The position numbers were made by a program, and so were the translations under genes. Source: Synanceia verrucosa (taxonomy: Eukaryota > Chordata > Actinopteri > Perciformes > Synanceiidae). Taken from it: a stretch of DNA of 64,000 nt. The DNA lies in the NCBI GenBank assembly GCA_029721515.1, contig CM056570.1, positions 6,810,601 to 6,874,600 of the forward strand. The letters are read 5' to 3'. The notes beneath the pieces are model-generated. The model saw nothing but the letters and a program-made list of their open reading frames with translations, was not told where the DNA came from and ran no database searches. How positions within the stretch are numbered: position 1 is the stretch's first letter; each line of letters opens with the position of its first letter. Positions 11,146-23,118 of the stretch are shown in pieces.

Positions 11146-11473
11146 TTCTTCTTCTTTGGGGCGGCAGTAGCTCAGTCTGTAGTGACTTGGGCTGGGAATC
11201 GGAGGGTCGCCAGTTCAAGTCCAGGTCGGACCAAATGTGGAGAGTGCCAGTTCCTCCTCCTGGGCACTGCCGAGGTGCCCTTGAGCAAGGCACCGAACCC
11301 CCAACTGCTCGGGGCGCCTGGATAAGGGGCAGCCCCCTCACTCTGACACCTCTCCTCCAATGCATGTGTTTGTTTCATGACTTGTGTGTGTAATGTGCAA
11401 CTGACAAAAGTTACTAACAGAGTGAAAAAATGTAATTTCCCCTTGAGGGATTAATAAAGGAATTCTTCTTCTT
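11146..11473 (+). mobile_element. Full-length tRNA-derived SINE with exact 11-bp target duplication
   Basis: The body (11157-11462) starts with a tRNA-like head. A box-A-like word lies at 11168-11179 (TAGCTCAGTCTG) and a box-B-like GTTCAAGTCC at 11213-11222. A GC-rich middle follows, then a retroposon tail (AATTTCCCCTTGAGGGATT, AATAAAGG). TTCTTCTTCTT occurs immediately before (11146-11156) and after (11463-11473), the expected target-site duplication. The tRNA-like head is promoter sequence of the SINE, not a functional tRNA gene. Confidence 0.85.
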
Positions 11474-11984
11474 ATTATTATTTTTTGTAGTCCCTTATTG
11501 TAACGTTGCTTTATCCACTCTGCTGCTGTCACAGTGTAAACTTCCCTGCTTTTGGACAACTTCATTGTTATTTATAATTACCATTGTTTTCTGATTATAG
11601 AAATTAAGAGATAACCTTGCAATTTCACCACATAGCTGCCACAACAAATTAAAATACTACTAATTACAGCAAAATTTTGGTGCATGCATGCTGAAAATAG
11701 CAGATGTTGCCCTTTGGATGTTTTACAATAGAATCTGGAAAAAGAAAATCAAGTAGGGAAGAAGACATTTCTAATCATTTGTAGGTTTGATATGAACGTC
11801 AGCGAGTAAAGGACAGATGAGAGGCTGAGGTGAAACAGGGAAGCCATGATGCCATGACTCTCACCAGGTGTTTCATCTTTCCCTCTTAACAGGCTCAATT
11901 ATCGCAAAATGTGATTTTCTCTCATCAGGGTATGAGCAACATGTCAGATTAAAAGTCAATGCTTTGTATACACAAATTCACACG

Positions 11985-12009
11985 CACACACACACACACA
12001 CACACACAC
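11985..12009. repeat. (CA)n microsatellite
   Basis: An uninterrupted CA run followed by CACTCACTCACAGTCACAG. Confidence 0.95.
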
Positions 12010-12194
12010 TCACTCACAGTCACAGGCATTGCCCTCAGTTATTATGTATTCATAAATCAAAAGGTTGTGACGGGAATTAATCTAAAACGATGGCGAGTGT
12101 AAGTCACCGGATGCAAATATGACAGCTTTATTAGAAAACTAGATTGCTTGAATTTGTCTGAATTAATGTGACACCTTTTTTGATTAAATATCAC

Positions 12195-12234
12195 CCACAC
12201 ACACACACACACATACACACACACACACACACAC
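12195..12234. repeat. (CA)n microsatellite
   Basis: A CA run with a single T interruption. Confidence 0.95.
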
Positions 12235-13503
12235 CCTCGCTCACTGAGTCTGGGCTGAAGGGGGTAGAGGCATCTGTTTATTAATACACAATACAAAAAT
12301 ACCTTGTGATTATGTATAATTATTCATTGTGTCTGCAAGCTAAATAAATATAGACATTTGTTATGAGTGCTTTGAGCTAAATGCTAAAGTCAGCATGCTA
12401 ACATGCCTGTATTGTTTTGACACAGATGCAGAGGAGTGACATTGCACCTTAATAAAGCTTAGATGATTCCTTACATGAACTCTTCAATTTTGAACAAGCT
12501 CTGAAGTGGAAAAAGGCCTGCTGAGAGTAAAAGGATGCTTAGTGATAAGTATTTTCTTCAAAATGAGCTACTTGTGCATCGAATTGCTCAGTCTGTGGCT
12601 CTGCATGCCTTCAGTATTCGTCACACTTCTTCTCTCCTCTGTCTCAATCTGGCTCTTTCTTGTGCTTTTACACTTTGCTGTTGCTTGCTCACCTGCTCTC
12701 ATGAGGAATCAAGAGAAATCTCTCTTTTTTTTCCTTGTGGATTGACGTCACAATGAAAGGAGGGAGCGGAAGACGAGACTTAAGTCTCACCTGCCAGTGT
12801 GGTTATTATTATTAATCAAGAATGACATACAACCACTTAAAACAGGCAAAGTAAATAAGTGTACTTTGGCATCTCAATAATTTGAGTGGTGGCCTGAAAT
12901 CTCATTGGCCACCCCAGGTGCCGCCCTGCATGATGGACTAGCTGATCATCAGACTTGATTTGCAGTTCGACCTCAATTTGTTCAATTGATCACATTGCAG
13001 AATTTGTAAAGTTATTGAAGTTTTTTATTAATTTATTTAGTTTGATTTGGTCAGCACTTTGTATTATGATTTATATTTTTGCATTGACTTGATTTTGGAC
13101 CTTTCATAAAAATAAAATATTAATATTACACTTGTATTGTCCCATTCAGATGAGTCGCAATTACAAGTTTATTACTGACACTTAAGAAGTAATTTTAGTA
13201 GTCAAATGCGTGTTGATGGAGGAGCATGTGCACCCATGTGCAGTGACTGATTTATGATCTAATCCTGCCACACCTGCATGACTTGGTGCCCCACTTGTGC
13301 CACCCCTGCGAAAAAAAAAGTCTTGGACATACCACTGAATTTGAAAATTCATAGATCACAACAATAATTATATTTTAGCATTAAACATGTCATTTTGATT
13401 AAGGAGTTTGCACATACTGCAGGATTTACCATTATCGAAACATAAAAAACTATTTTGGTGCTCAGCATTACTGTTAATTTATGGCAGCGGTGGCAAACAC
13501 CTG

Positions 13504-13864
13504 GCATCGCGGTGGTGTAGTGGTTAGCACTGTCACCTCACAGCAAGAAGGTACTGGGTTTGAGTCCCGGCCTGGGGCCTTTCTGTGTGGAGTTTGCATG
13601 TTCTCCCTGTGTGTCTCTCTCCGGGTACTCTGGCTTCCTCCCACCATCCAAAAACATGCATGAGGATTAGGTTAATTGGCTAATTTAAATTGACCGTAGG
13701 TGTGAATGTGAGTGTGAGTGGTTGTCTGTCTCTATGTGTCCTGTAATGAACTGGAGACTTGTCCAGGGTGTACCCTGCCTTCCGCCCTAAGACAGCTGGG
13801 ATAGGCTCCAGCCCCCCTGCAACCCTATGTGAGGATAAGTGGTAGATAATGGATGGATGGATGG
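13504..13864 (+). mobile_element. tRNA-headed SINE-like retroposon ending in (ATGG)n
   Basis: A tRNA-like head carries box A (TGGTTAGCACTG, 13521-13532) and box B (GGTTTGAGTCC, 13557-13567). It is followed by the fish repeat body GTTTGCATGTTCTCC, TCCGGGTACTCTGGC, CATCCAAAAACATGC and GACAGCTGGGATAGGCTCC, ending in tandem ATGG. A 5'-truncated relative lies at 48774-49039. I see no clear target duplication. Confidence 0.8.
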
Positions 13865-15609
13865 CATACAGCTTTCACAGGGTGGGCTAATATATGTTAT
13901 GCACTGTATATACTGAGGAGACAGGTTTGTTTGGGGTTGTGATGGAGAGGGAGTGACTCTGCTGATCTGACTGTCAAGTTGTTCCACCTTTAAGAGAGGA
14001 GGAGGAGGAGGAGTGGAGGGTGAGCGATAACCAGCCTGCTGCAGGGAGAGCAAAGCTAAGTGGCAGCAAACGACAGAATGCAGATCACAGGCTGACGTGC
14101 GCTGCTTGACTGTGGCCTGGAGGTTTGAGCTGCACAGTTTTGTATTCGAGGCAAACAGCCCTGTGAAGCCAGTGCAGGGACTGTGGGACGTGAGAGTGTT
14201 TGTGTGTGTCGGGTGGAGGGAGGATTCTGGATGTAAGGGCTAAAGAGTGCTTTGGGAGTCGAGCCAGGAGGGATGTTGCAGCAGCCCAGGCGGGATGACT
14301 AAAGCATGAAAGGAGGGTTGGGTAGAGTCCCTCTGATACAGTGAATGGTGTGGACTGCAAACCTGCAGCAGCACATCCACAATAAACTGTGGCCTAATAC
14401 ATCTCTAGAGCAGAAATGGGCCTCTGCACTGGTAATAAACAGCCATGAAACAACCATCAATATATAACCGGACGTATTCACCGTATGTCTTAACTCTCTG
14501 GTGATTGAAATCCTCCAAAAAAATCCAGCATTTGTGGAAATACTGAATAGTCAAGGCTATCAGCGGCTCACTTTTTGAAACCATACTGGAGCTGCTGCTT
14601 TTATCTCATGTGAAGGAAAAGGAAAAGCAGCACTAGAGTTACACACGGCTGTCGCTAAACGTCTTATTGTGACTGTATTAGATGTGGGATGTTGCAACAA
14701 GCATCTTAAAATAATTTCTCTCGCATGGCGTGGGAGAGTCAACTGATCATCCACTCTCTGCTCTGCGACTGCAGACTTTTAGTGTGTGAGAGCGTGTTCA
14801 AATGTTTGTCTGTGTGCGTGTGTGTGTCATCTTCACAGCATGAGCCAAGCTTCTTAAAAAACACACAACATCAAGCGGCGAGATTTTGCTCTGTGTGTGT
14901 GAGAGCATGAATGTAAGCGTTTGTGTGAAGTGTGATAGATTGCAAGCCTCTCGGTGCGTTTGTTGGTGTGTCAGGGTGTCTCCATGCTCCTCATTGTGTC
15001 GTCTTCGCATGGGCCTGCGTGGGATGTTGTGTGTGATAGTCATAGGAATGCAATCCCTTTGATCACGACAGCAGCATGGAGAAACAGAGTACCTTTTCAC
15101 AGCGACGTAAAAAAAAAAAAAGCACTCTCAAGTTGACAAACCTCACCAGCAAATTTAATATCCGTCTCATTTCACCGACAAACACTGGGCTACGAGGAAT
15201 TGTGCGGTGAGCTGAAGTGGATTTGTTTGTGAATATAATGCTAAATAGTTTTGCAATATCTGTCTTATTATTCCATTGCAGGGAAAATACATCACTGCGC
15301 TGGGCTTTGTTGTGCTTTTAAAAAGATTGAACCTTTACATTGAGAGAAGATGAAAATGGATCCCCACTATTGATATGGCACAAGGATTGTTGGCAGGTAA
15401 ATTTATAATCATAATAACTACAAGGATGCTGGTTATATGATATTACTAAAGCCAGTCCTTTCAAATTAAAATAACATGTGACACCACAGAAACAACTGGA
15501 ATGAAATATTTTCTTTCTATGCTCGTCCAGTAATTTGTGAAAGCTCAGTGTACTCAAACAATAGGAACCTCACGAGGATTCCTGAAAAAGTTGGCATTCA
15601 TTCAACAGT

Positions 15610-15835
15610 CCTGTCGTTTTAGAGAAATAGTTTGACATTTTTTGGAAAATACATTTATTTAGAGTTAGATGAGAAGATTGAGACCACGCTTGTATTTGTA
15701 GGCTAATATACAGTTGGAGTCAGCAGCCAGTAAGTTTAGCTGGGTGTAATGTGTAATAAAAATTTCCCCATCGCAGGATGCATAAAAGTCTTCTTCTTCC
15801 CCCATTTTCCTGTCCTTATGCTAAACTAAGCTAAG

Positions 15836-15837
<2 letters not shown>
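15610..15837. repeat. Fragments of a dispersed fish repeat (TTAGATGAGAAGAT family)
   Basis: The block includes TTTGACATTTTTTGGAAAATAC, TTAGATGAGAAGATTGAGACCAC, GGAGTCAGCAGCCAGTAAG and TGCTAAACTAAGCTAAGCT. Related words occur at 28045-28155 and 28370-28385. It appears fragmented and carries a retroposon tail (15762-15785) inside. Class uncertain, probably a MITE. Confidence 0.45.
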
Positions 15838-15893
<56 letters not shown>

Positions 15894-16009
15894 GTATATA
15901 TTTACATATGTATACATATACACATATGTAATGTATATACGTATATAAGTATATATACATATGTATATATACGTATACGTGTATATGTATACATATACAC
16001 GTATATTAC

Positions 16010-16055
<46 letters not shown>
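15838..16055. repeat. Long (TA)n tract with palindromic variant core
   Basis: Pure TA runs (15838-15892 and 16011-16055) flank ~118 bp built from TACGTA, CATATG and GTATAC words, nearly all self-complementary. The whole 218 bp is A+T plus symmetric CG/GC steps and could extrude as a cruciform. Confidence 0.9.
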
Positions 16056-16059
<4 letters not shown>

Positions 16060-18033
16060 CATTTCACTCTATGTAGGATGGTGTTAAAGTATTTCTTCTG
16101 CCCATTATGTTAGTCTAGCTTCTATATATAATTTCTTCTTTTTGCTATTCAATTTAGTCACATCATTGCTTATTTTACAATGTAGCTGCCACTCAAAAAA
16201 TGACCATATTTTGTTGTTGGCCTTTTTGCTCTGTCTCTGTCAGCCATTCTTTTTTAAGTCCTCATCAATCCAGGGTGCATTCACAGTTCTTACGCTTATT
16301 TTATTTTGAGGTACATGTTTATCCATAACTGGAATTATTAGTTTCATGAAACTCTCAGGTGCTTATGTTTGGATCACTCTCCTTAAAGACATCAGACCAA
16401 CCATATTTTTAACATGCTCCACATGATACAAATCAGAAGAGAATAGCTTGTATGATCTTTTAAATACTATTTTGGTCCCACTTTTGGGATTTTGGCTTCC
16501 CTACATATTGCTACCACATTATGTTCACTAAAACCAGTAGGTACCAATTTCATTTTTGTCACTGCACAGCCAAATGTTGGCTTTTTGTGCCTAGTGTTTC
16601 TGTCTAACATTTCAAGAATTATTGTTGATGAGGATCTGAAGATGCATGTAGAGCAAACAGCTTATTGTGATGATGATTATTAATTTCAGTGGGATCAAGG
16701 GAAACAAGTCTGTACACACACTCTAGACTTTTGGCAACATAAAACTCATGGGGTGATCAAAAACACACTGATCCTGAAATCTGTTTAGGATTTATAGGGA
16801 TGGACGATATCAGACATTAGAGGCTGCTGTTTCAGATCAAAACTAGGAAGAAGTGGGATTTGATTTCCTTATACATTAATCTGAAAATGACAACAGAACA
16901 GAAGTTGACAACCTTTCCCACATGTTAGACTGCTGTAGCAGCAGTTTGGACCCGGCATCCCAATCAACCCTCCACAGCTGCTGTTGTCTGATCTTGTCAG
17001 CACGGGGGAGGGGTTACAAACTAAACCTGGCAACCCAGAAGAAAAAGAGGAGCAGGAGGAAGAAGAGGAAGTATGCTGGATCATTAGTGCAGTTTCCATG
17101 AGTTTTGTAACTTTCTCCACCTGTCATGTACACTCCGACCTAACTTTGTTTTGTGTCAGGTTTTGAAAAATCTCATCTACGTTTGTTCAGTTATTATTAG
17201 ACACTGAAAATGTTGAAAAAAAAAAGTCAAAGTGCATCAACTCAAAGTTGCATTCTGACACTGGTAGTAAAAACAAAAAGCTCACACAAGGACAGCTGCA
17301 GTTGCATGCTACATGCTCGTCAGCATGTGTGATCGTGTAATAAGACTTTTGCTGGTGTGAGTTCGTTATCAATGTTAATTTATTGTCATTCTGCAACACA
17401 GTTGTAGTTGTAGTCGTTCCACAAGAAAAAAGCAAATCAGTTTTTGTACAGTGGAGCACAGATGATGAGTCGAGGACTCACAGCCTGAGGAAAGAGGCTG
17501 CTCTGTATACTTCTGTATCACTTGCCAGACGACGGCAGCAGGGTGAACAGACTGTGGACAGGCTGGCTATTGTCTTTTAATACCCTCTGGGCTCAGTGCA
17601 GGCAGTGATGCTCACTGTAGAGTTCCTGAGCTGCTGCAGAGCCCTCGTGTCCTGGGCCAAGCACAAACCTGCCAACTTGTAATGTTTCCAGTCAGGATGC
17701 TTTACTTTCAGCTGTGAAAGTGTGTGAATATATAACTCTGATAACTACCTCACTTGACTGCTGCTGTGAAAAGCAATGAGTCAACGTTTGTTGAATAAAC
17801 CTTTTCAAAAGATCAAAAGGAACTCGTGAACAAAGTACTTCTTATAAATGGTTTTGACAGGAGCAGACATTGCAGAAGGTGACATGATGCAGATGTTGTA
17901 TCTGCATCATTACCGAGTATTTGACACTAATGTGTTTCTCTGTAAATGTGTGAAACAGACATGAAATTTGCAGAAAATACATTCAAGAATATGTGTCATA
18001 CCTGGTGATGACAGGTGTCATGTGCACTTTTCC

Positions 18034-18070
<37 letters not shown>

Positions 18071-18820
18071 TCGAACCTCTCTCCGGGGTGATACAGTTCT
18101 GTGTGTGTAATGCACCTAGCCTGAGGGCCAGGGTTGCCAGGTTGTGTAAATAAATTAAAGCAACAAATTATGTTTAAAAGCTTCTCCCTCAGGCCACGGA
18201 AAACTAAGATCCATTATTCATGGATTTTACTGCCGGGAATCTAAAGGCAGGTGTGTGTGTGTTTTCATATGTGTGTGTGTGCCAGTATTTTTTGTCAATT
18301 ATTCAAAGGTTAACCGCCCTTATCCCATCACATTATCTCGTTGATGAAATTGAATATCATTTACATTTTGATACTAGTAACGCAAAGCACAACAAAGGAT
18401 GTTGAGCCGTGTTTCTCTGTAAATGGAAATGGAGAGTTTTTGATCATCAGTCACGTTTCAGTAACAGAGGAGGACAGAATGGGAAAAAAGTGGAATTATA
18501 TAGAACAGAATATATTATAAAGCTTTATGAATATGTGATGCACCTGTAGCAATACCTGTAAAATATCATTTGACATTTTTTATGGAGGTCAGACTTATTT
18601 GGGATGAGTAATTGTAGGAAAGCTCTACGGAGGAGAGCTGCAGTCTTTTCCAGGTCAGCTGAGTTATAATTCTGCCAGAGCATCCAGGTCGGTTTGCCAG
18701 GACCTCCCCCAGCATGTCGTTTCATCTCCAGCAGGAAAACTTCTTCACACATGACCACACCACCCCAGCTTCTCACTTCTCTACTGCAAGTCTGGTCAAT
18801 TCAGCATTTAAATTAAATAT
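16056..18820. other. Non-coding stretch with microsatellite
   Basis: No exon was recognised. The only defined element is a GT microsatellite at 18037-18069. Frames at 16492, 16869 and 17187 show no domain and no paired splice sites. Confidence 0.4.
18037..18069. repeat. (GT)n microsatellite
   Basis: An uninterrupted GT run after CCGTGC. Confidence 0.95.
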
Positions 18821-19745
18821 GTAAACCCGAGACCCACCAGCGTGTTTTGCATCGCCACGGACTGAGACGCTGCTGTGCAAGAAGGAAACCCTTATACCAA
18901 AAGCGGCACCTTAAGGCTCGACTGAAATTTGTTGCTGATCACATGGACAAAGATAAGACCTTCTGGAGGAAAAGGTGGTCAGACCAAACAAAAATCGAGC
19001 TCTTTGGCCACAATGCCCAGCAATATGTTTGGAGGAGAAAGGGTGAGGCCTTCAACACCATGCCTACCGTCAAGCACAGTGGTGGTAGTATTATGCTGTG
19101 GGGCTGTTTTGCTGCCAATGGAACTGGTGCTTTACAGAGAGTAAATGGGATAATGAAGAAGGAGGATTACCTTCAAATTCTTCAAGATAACCTAAAATCA
19201 TCAGCATGAAGGTTGGGTCTTGGGTGCAGTTGGGTGTTCCAACAGGACAATGACCCCAAACACACATCAAAAGTGCTAGTGGAATGGCTAATTCAGGCTA
19301 GAATTAAGGTTTTAGAAAAGTCCTGACTTAAACCCCACTGAGAACATGTGGACAATGCGGAAGAAACAAGTCCATGTCAGAAAGCCAACAAATTTAACTG
19401 AACTGCACCAATTGGGTCAAGAGGAGTGGTCAAAGATTCAACCAGAAGCTTGTGGATGGCTACCAAAAGCACCTAACTGAAGTGAAAATGGCCAAGGGAC
19501 ATGTAGCCAAATATTAGCATTGCTGTATGTATATTTTTGACCCAGCAGATTTGGTCACATTTTCAGTTGACCCATAATAAAGTCATAAAAGAACCAAACT
19601 TCATGAATGTTTTTCGTGACAAAGAAGTATCTGTTCCATTCACTCTATCAGAGAAAAATCAGAGTTGTAGAAATAACTGGAAACTCAAGAGAGCCATGAC
19701 ATTATGTTCTTTACAAGTGCATGTAGACTTTGATCACGGGTGTAC
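18820..19745 (+). pseudogene. Tc1-like (mariner superfamily) transposon relic, 5'-truncated
   Basis: The plus strand encodes a transposase that begins mid-protein at VLHRHGLRRCCARRKPLY, runs through AHRF-like DKDKTFWRKRWSDQTKIELFGHN and GGSIMLWGCFAANGTGAL, and stops at 19207. Past this stop, FQQDNDPKHTSKV (second catalytic Asp region) and NPTENMWT-like remnants (third acidic region) are legible but interrupted by stops and frameshifts. The 3' flank to about 19745 matches the usual Tc1-like end (CTTTACAAGTGCATGTAGAC near the inverted repeat). The N-terminal DNA-binding domain and left inverted repeat are missing. The copy cannot make active transposase. Confidence 0.9.
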
Positions 19746-20184
19746 ATAGCAAGTAATGCAATATTAAATCTGTTTCTACCAACCTAGTATTTAAAACACA
19801 ACTCAGTTTGTCTCATGCATGTTTGCATCTTAATTTCATGCAGTTTAGAAGGTGGCATTAAGTCCAGTGTTTGAGGAGAGACATACATGATTGAGCACAT
19901 GATCTCCTGGCGGAGACAACAACAACATACCACATTATGATACACTGACTACTGTACATCTGTACTTTTACACCTTTTAAAACAGGAGTTTTGCTTGTAA
20001 TAGTGATGAGGATGTCATGCTCAGGCCTACAGTCCATTTTTCTTACCTTCTCAGCTCCTTTACTCAGCCCTGTTTTCTTTTAACTGCAGGTTACGCTGTT
20101 CTCTTTATCTCAGGGAGAATTATGAATTCGCTGTTGTGTGTTTTCTCTCATCTTGTGTGCTTCCATCATCTTCTAATGTTCCAG

Positions 20185-20495
20185 CTCCATGTTGGAGTCG
20201 CTCTGTCTGATGCCGGAGGGGCCCGGTCGATCCTTATCGCTTCCATGTCGGCCTCCTCCTGGCACAGCCGTTCATCTCGCTGCCTGGCAGGTTCTTGCTG
20301 TTGTTGAACCTCATCACTTGCCTGGTGTCGACCTGAGGGATTATTAGTGATTGGTCATTTCCACTTCAGACCACCTCTAACAGCAGACAGATGTAGAGAC
20401 TGAGGAGGAAGGAGGGGAAATGAAGGGCTGCTGCCACAGTGCTTCAGCAGTGTGTTTTACATTTCTATTAAATAAAGTGCCTTCATGAAAAAGGC
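20185..20495 (+). other. Possible terminal exon of an unassigned plus-strand transcript
   Basis: A long pyrimidine tract and CCAG acceptor end at 20184. They are followed by an unusually GC-rich ~150-bp block open in more than one frame, and an AATAAA at 20471-20476. This is the pattern of a last exon, perhaps of a long non-coding RNA. No upstream exon was found, and no frame resembles a protein I know. Confidence 0.25.
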
Positions 20496-20499
20496 ATAT

Positions 20500-21344
20500 C
20501 TCAAAATTATGTGTACACAGTGTAAAAAAAAAGTGTAAAAAGAATCTGAATACAAATTTATGTTTCTTTTAATTTAAGTAATTAGAAATGAGGCGGGGAA
20601 AATGCAAAATGAGCAAAAGAATATGATGATAATAATAATAAATAATAAATTTTCATTTATTTTATCAACTGACTGGTGGTAAAATTATCTAACCAACACA
20701 GTACATTTTTCATCTGATCTCTTTCACTACATTTTGTCAGTGCTCGATACAGCTTGTAAGAAGTACTCAGACTCATAGAAACACTGTAATGTGCCTAATA
20801 TCACAGCAATGATATAAAAAGATATATGCAAATCCATTAAAAAGCAGATCACAGTGGAATTTCTATCAGGCTGCACTCACACAAGATTCAAGGTTTTCAA
20901 ACTGTCAGTTTTTATTCATCAAACTCCTGTTAACTCCAGACAGACAGACGGAAACATAACTGTGATAAGCTGCACTGTACAATCTGTTTCTTTACATCCT
21001 CTCCTCCACCTCCGTCAGACTCTCTCTTCCTCTTCGACTCTTCGTCTATCCTCTCTCCTCTTGTTCAGAGCTCCTCCGAGTGGAAAGCTGAGGGGAAAAT
21101 TAGGCGTTCATCAATCTCAACAAGTTCATTAATCACAGTTATTGCAGGTATATATCAAATCCCAAACTGCACTTTCTTGGCTCATAATTTATTTCCATAC
21201 TCAGTAAACTATAAGCATTGAGCTGCCTATCTTTCTGCTGTTATTTTGGCCTTGAACCACCACCTCTGTAAATGAACTGCTTCTTATTGTTGTTAATGGT
21301 CTGACTAATCTACTCCTCAGTCTGATTGAGAGCGTTGATTAATG
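20500..21344. other. Non-coding stretch
   Basis: I see no exon or classified element. There is a CT-rich block at 21000-21060 and an AATAATAAT run at 20628-20650. Confidence 0.35.
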
Positions 21345-21776
21345 CCTAATTTCCACTGGATGTGGAACGACGCTGACGTCCGTCGAAGTCCGATGTACGT
21401 CAATACCCACCAGATCCCCTTACTGTGGCTCCACCGGACAGCTGGAATCGCGAGAATGATCTAACGAGATCTCACAAATTCATGTATAATCGTACGATAT
21501 AGCGAGTTATAGCGGAGCGTCAGTGAAAGAGAACCACCTTGTGTCCACTAGAACGAAATCGATTATACTATCCGCCACTAACACAGATTGTATTTTGAAA
21601 ATAAACCTCATGTTTTATTTTGTGTCTGTACATGACTTCCTGTCAATGTCTGACAAAAAAAAAGCTCTGTTGATTTGTTTCAGCGATTTGTTTAGTGGAA
21701 ACTGACACATTGATTTGAATGGAAACGTATTGAGTCCGACAAAACACTGGAGTCGTTCTGCATCCAGTGGAAATTA
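21345..21776 (+). mobile_element. MITE with ~26-bp terminal inverted repeats (family A, copy 1)
   Basis: The left end CTAATTTCCACTGGATGTGG is mirrored by the right end GTCGTTCTGCATCCAGTGG plus AAATTA (about 24 of 26 positions pair). The interior has no transposase. A second, inverted member lies at 57065-57336 and shares the inner words GACGTCCGTC, AATACCCACCAGAT and CCGGACAGCTGG. No clear target duplication is visible. Confidence 0.75.
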
Positions 21777-22751
21777 CAGTGTAGGGGTAAGAGTAAGTTT
21801 CTCCAGACGTATGTTCTATTTCCTCAAAGTCTTCATCATGTCCTTTTATTAGGACAGGTCGGGAGGACCAAAAGGTTTATTAACAAAATGACTTGAACAG
21901 GGAATCCAAAAACCACAGGAGCAACACAGAAACAGATGAACCGACGAGGACTAAAGAAACTGTGGGAGTATAAATAATGAGAACAGGTGAGGAGAGTGCA
22001 AGACAAATGATGGAACACTGGGTAACACTGAGTCCACTGGAGGAAAAACAGGAAACAGACCAAACATGACACTTCACTGCCGCTATTTTCGCTCCTCTCC
22101 TGTCCACACACCTGTCCCTCTTGTTCATGTCCTCTGCTCCTTGTCAGACCAACATATTTGTGTATCTGTTCAAAAGCATGATGGAGATGATGAGTGTCCC
22201 AGCTCATGATTTCACGACAGTCAATTAGCGGTATTTTTAATGGCCTGTTAGTTCTGATAATTGAATAAAGAAGACAAAGTTAAGTTTATTTTACGCATAA
22301 TGTACTTCCACAATTAAGCGGGTTAAAAGGGTGTGATATTCATTGGAACTCTGTTAGTCGGTGAGTGATTACGTTCTGACAGCTCCATCCTCGTTATTAT
22401 CTGCTCATCATGAGCATATATAATTCACTTCTCAACATATTTCCATACTGATTAATAGTCCTCTTACACCCAGAATGATTCATTCATGATTTCAGACTGA
22501 ATAATCTTTTTACTGATAAAGCATCTAAATGGTGAGTTGATATGACGTCATGTTTCCTTACATGTGAGGGTTTCAGTTAGCTGGTGAATACCTTCCTCCT
22601 CCTCATCTGGAGCGATCAGACTGACTGCAAAAGTCCAGATCATGTCCAACCAATCAGTGCTCTCCGGAGCAGTGACATCAACTCCAGCAGGGCTCGATTT
22701 TATTGGACGGAAACCACCTAAGTAGAATAAAGAAGTAGCGTTTGAGAGAGT
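21777..22751. other. Non-coding stretch between two MITEs
   Basis: Nothing coding is recognised. The long minus-strand frame at 21836-22207 has no recognisable domain and no splice context. Confidence 0.35.
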
Positions 22752-23118
22752 TTAAAGGTCCCATATTGTGAAAAGTGAGCTTCCCGTGTCTTTTATGTTA
22801 TATGGGAGGTTTAAGTGCAGTATAAATTCGGTGAGAGTATTTAAACGCTCAAAGAGAAATCCACTCTGCCCTTATCCAGAAACAATATTTAGACCACTTC
22901 ACAGTTTTAAACATAAACACTGCAAATGTACCAGTTTCTGTTTCTGATTGCAGTGTGAATAACATCAGCTGACAGGAAGTAAACATGGACCCAAGCTGTT
23001 GCCTAGCAATGCAACTGTGCAATTAGAAATGCACTAAAATGGAGCCTTTAAGACAGACGGTAAATACAAGCAAAATACAAGCATGAAGCTGAAATTAGCA
23101 ACAATACGGGACCTTTAA
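22752..23118. mobile_element. MITE with TTAAAGGTCCC termini carrying an RFX X-box-like site
   Basis: The left end TTAAAGGTCCCATATTGT and right end ACAATACGGGACCTTTAA form inverted repeats across 367 bp. The interior holds GTTGCCTAGCAAT at 22998-23010, a palindromic RFX-type X-box. It is non-coding, and this family is common in fish genomes. Confidence 0.75.

Noticed and set aside
11168..11222. tRNA gene
   Set aside because: The box A/B words are the SINE promoter; the block is flanked by a target duplication and lacks a foldable acceptor stem.
13521..13567. tRNA gene
   Set aside because: Same reason: a retroposon head continuous with a repeat body.
20990..21113. Lys/Glu/Arg-rich minus-strand stretch as a triadin luminal exon
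   Set aside because: An acceptor-like CCCCTCAG exists, but frames close quickly and no GT donor of quality follows.
21836..22207. 123-codon minus-strand open frame
   Set aside because: Low-complexity hydrophobic residues, no domain, no splice context.
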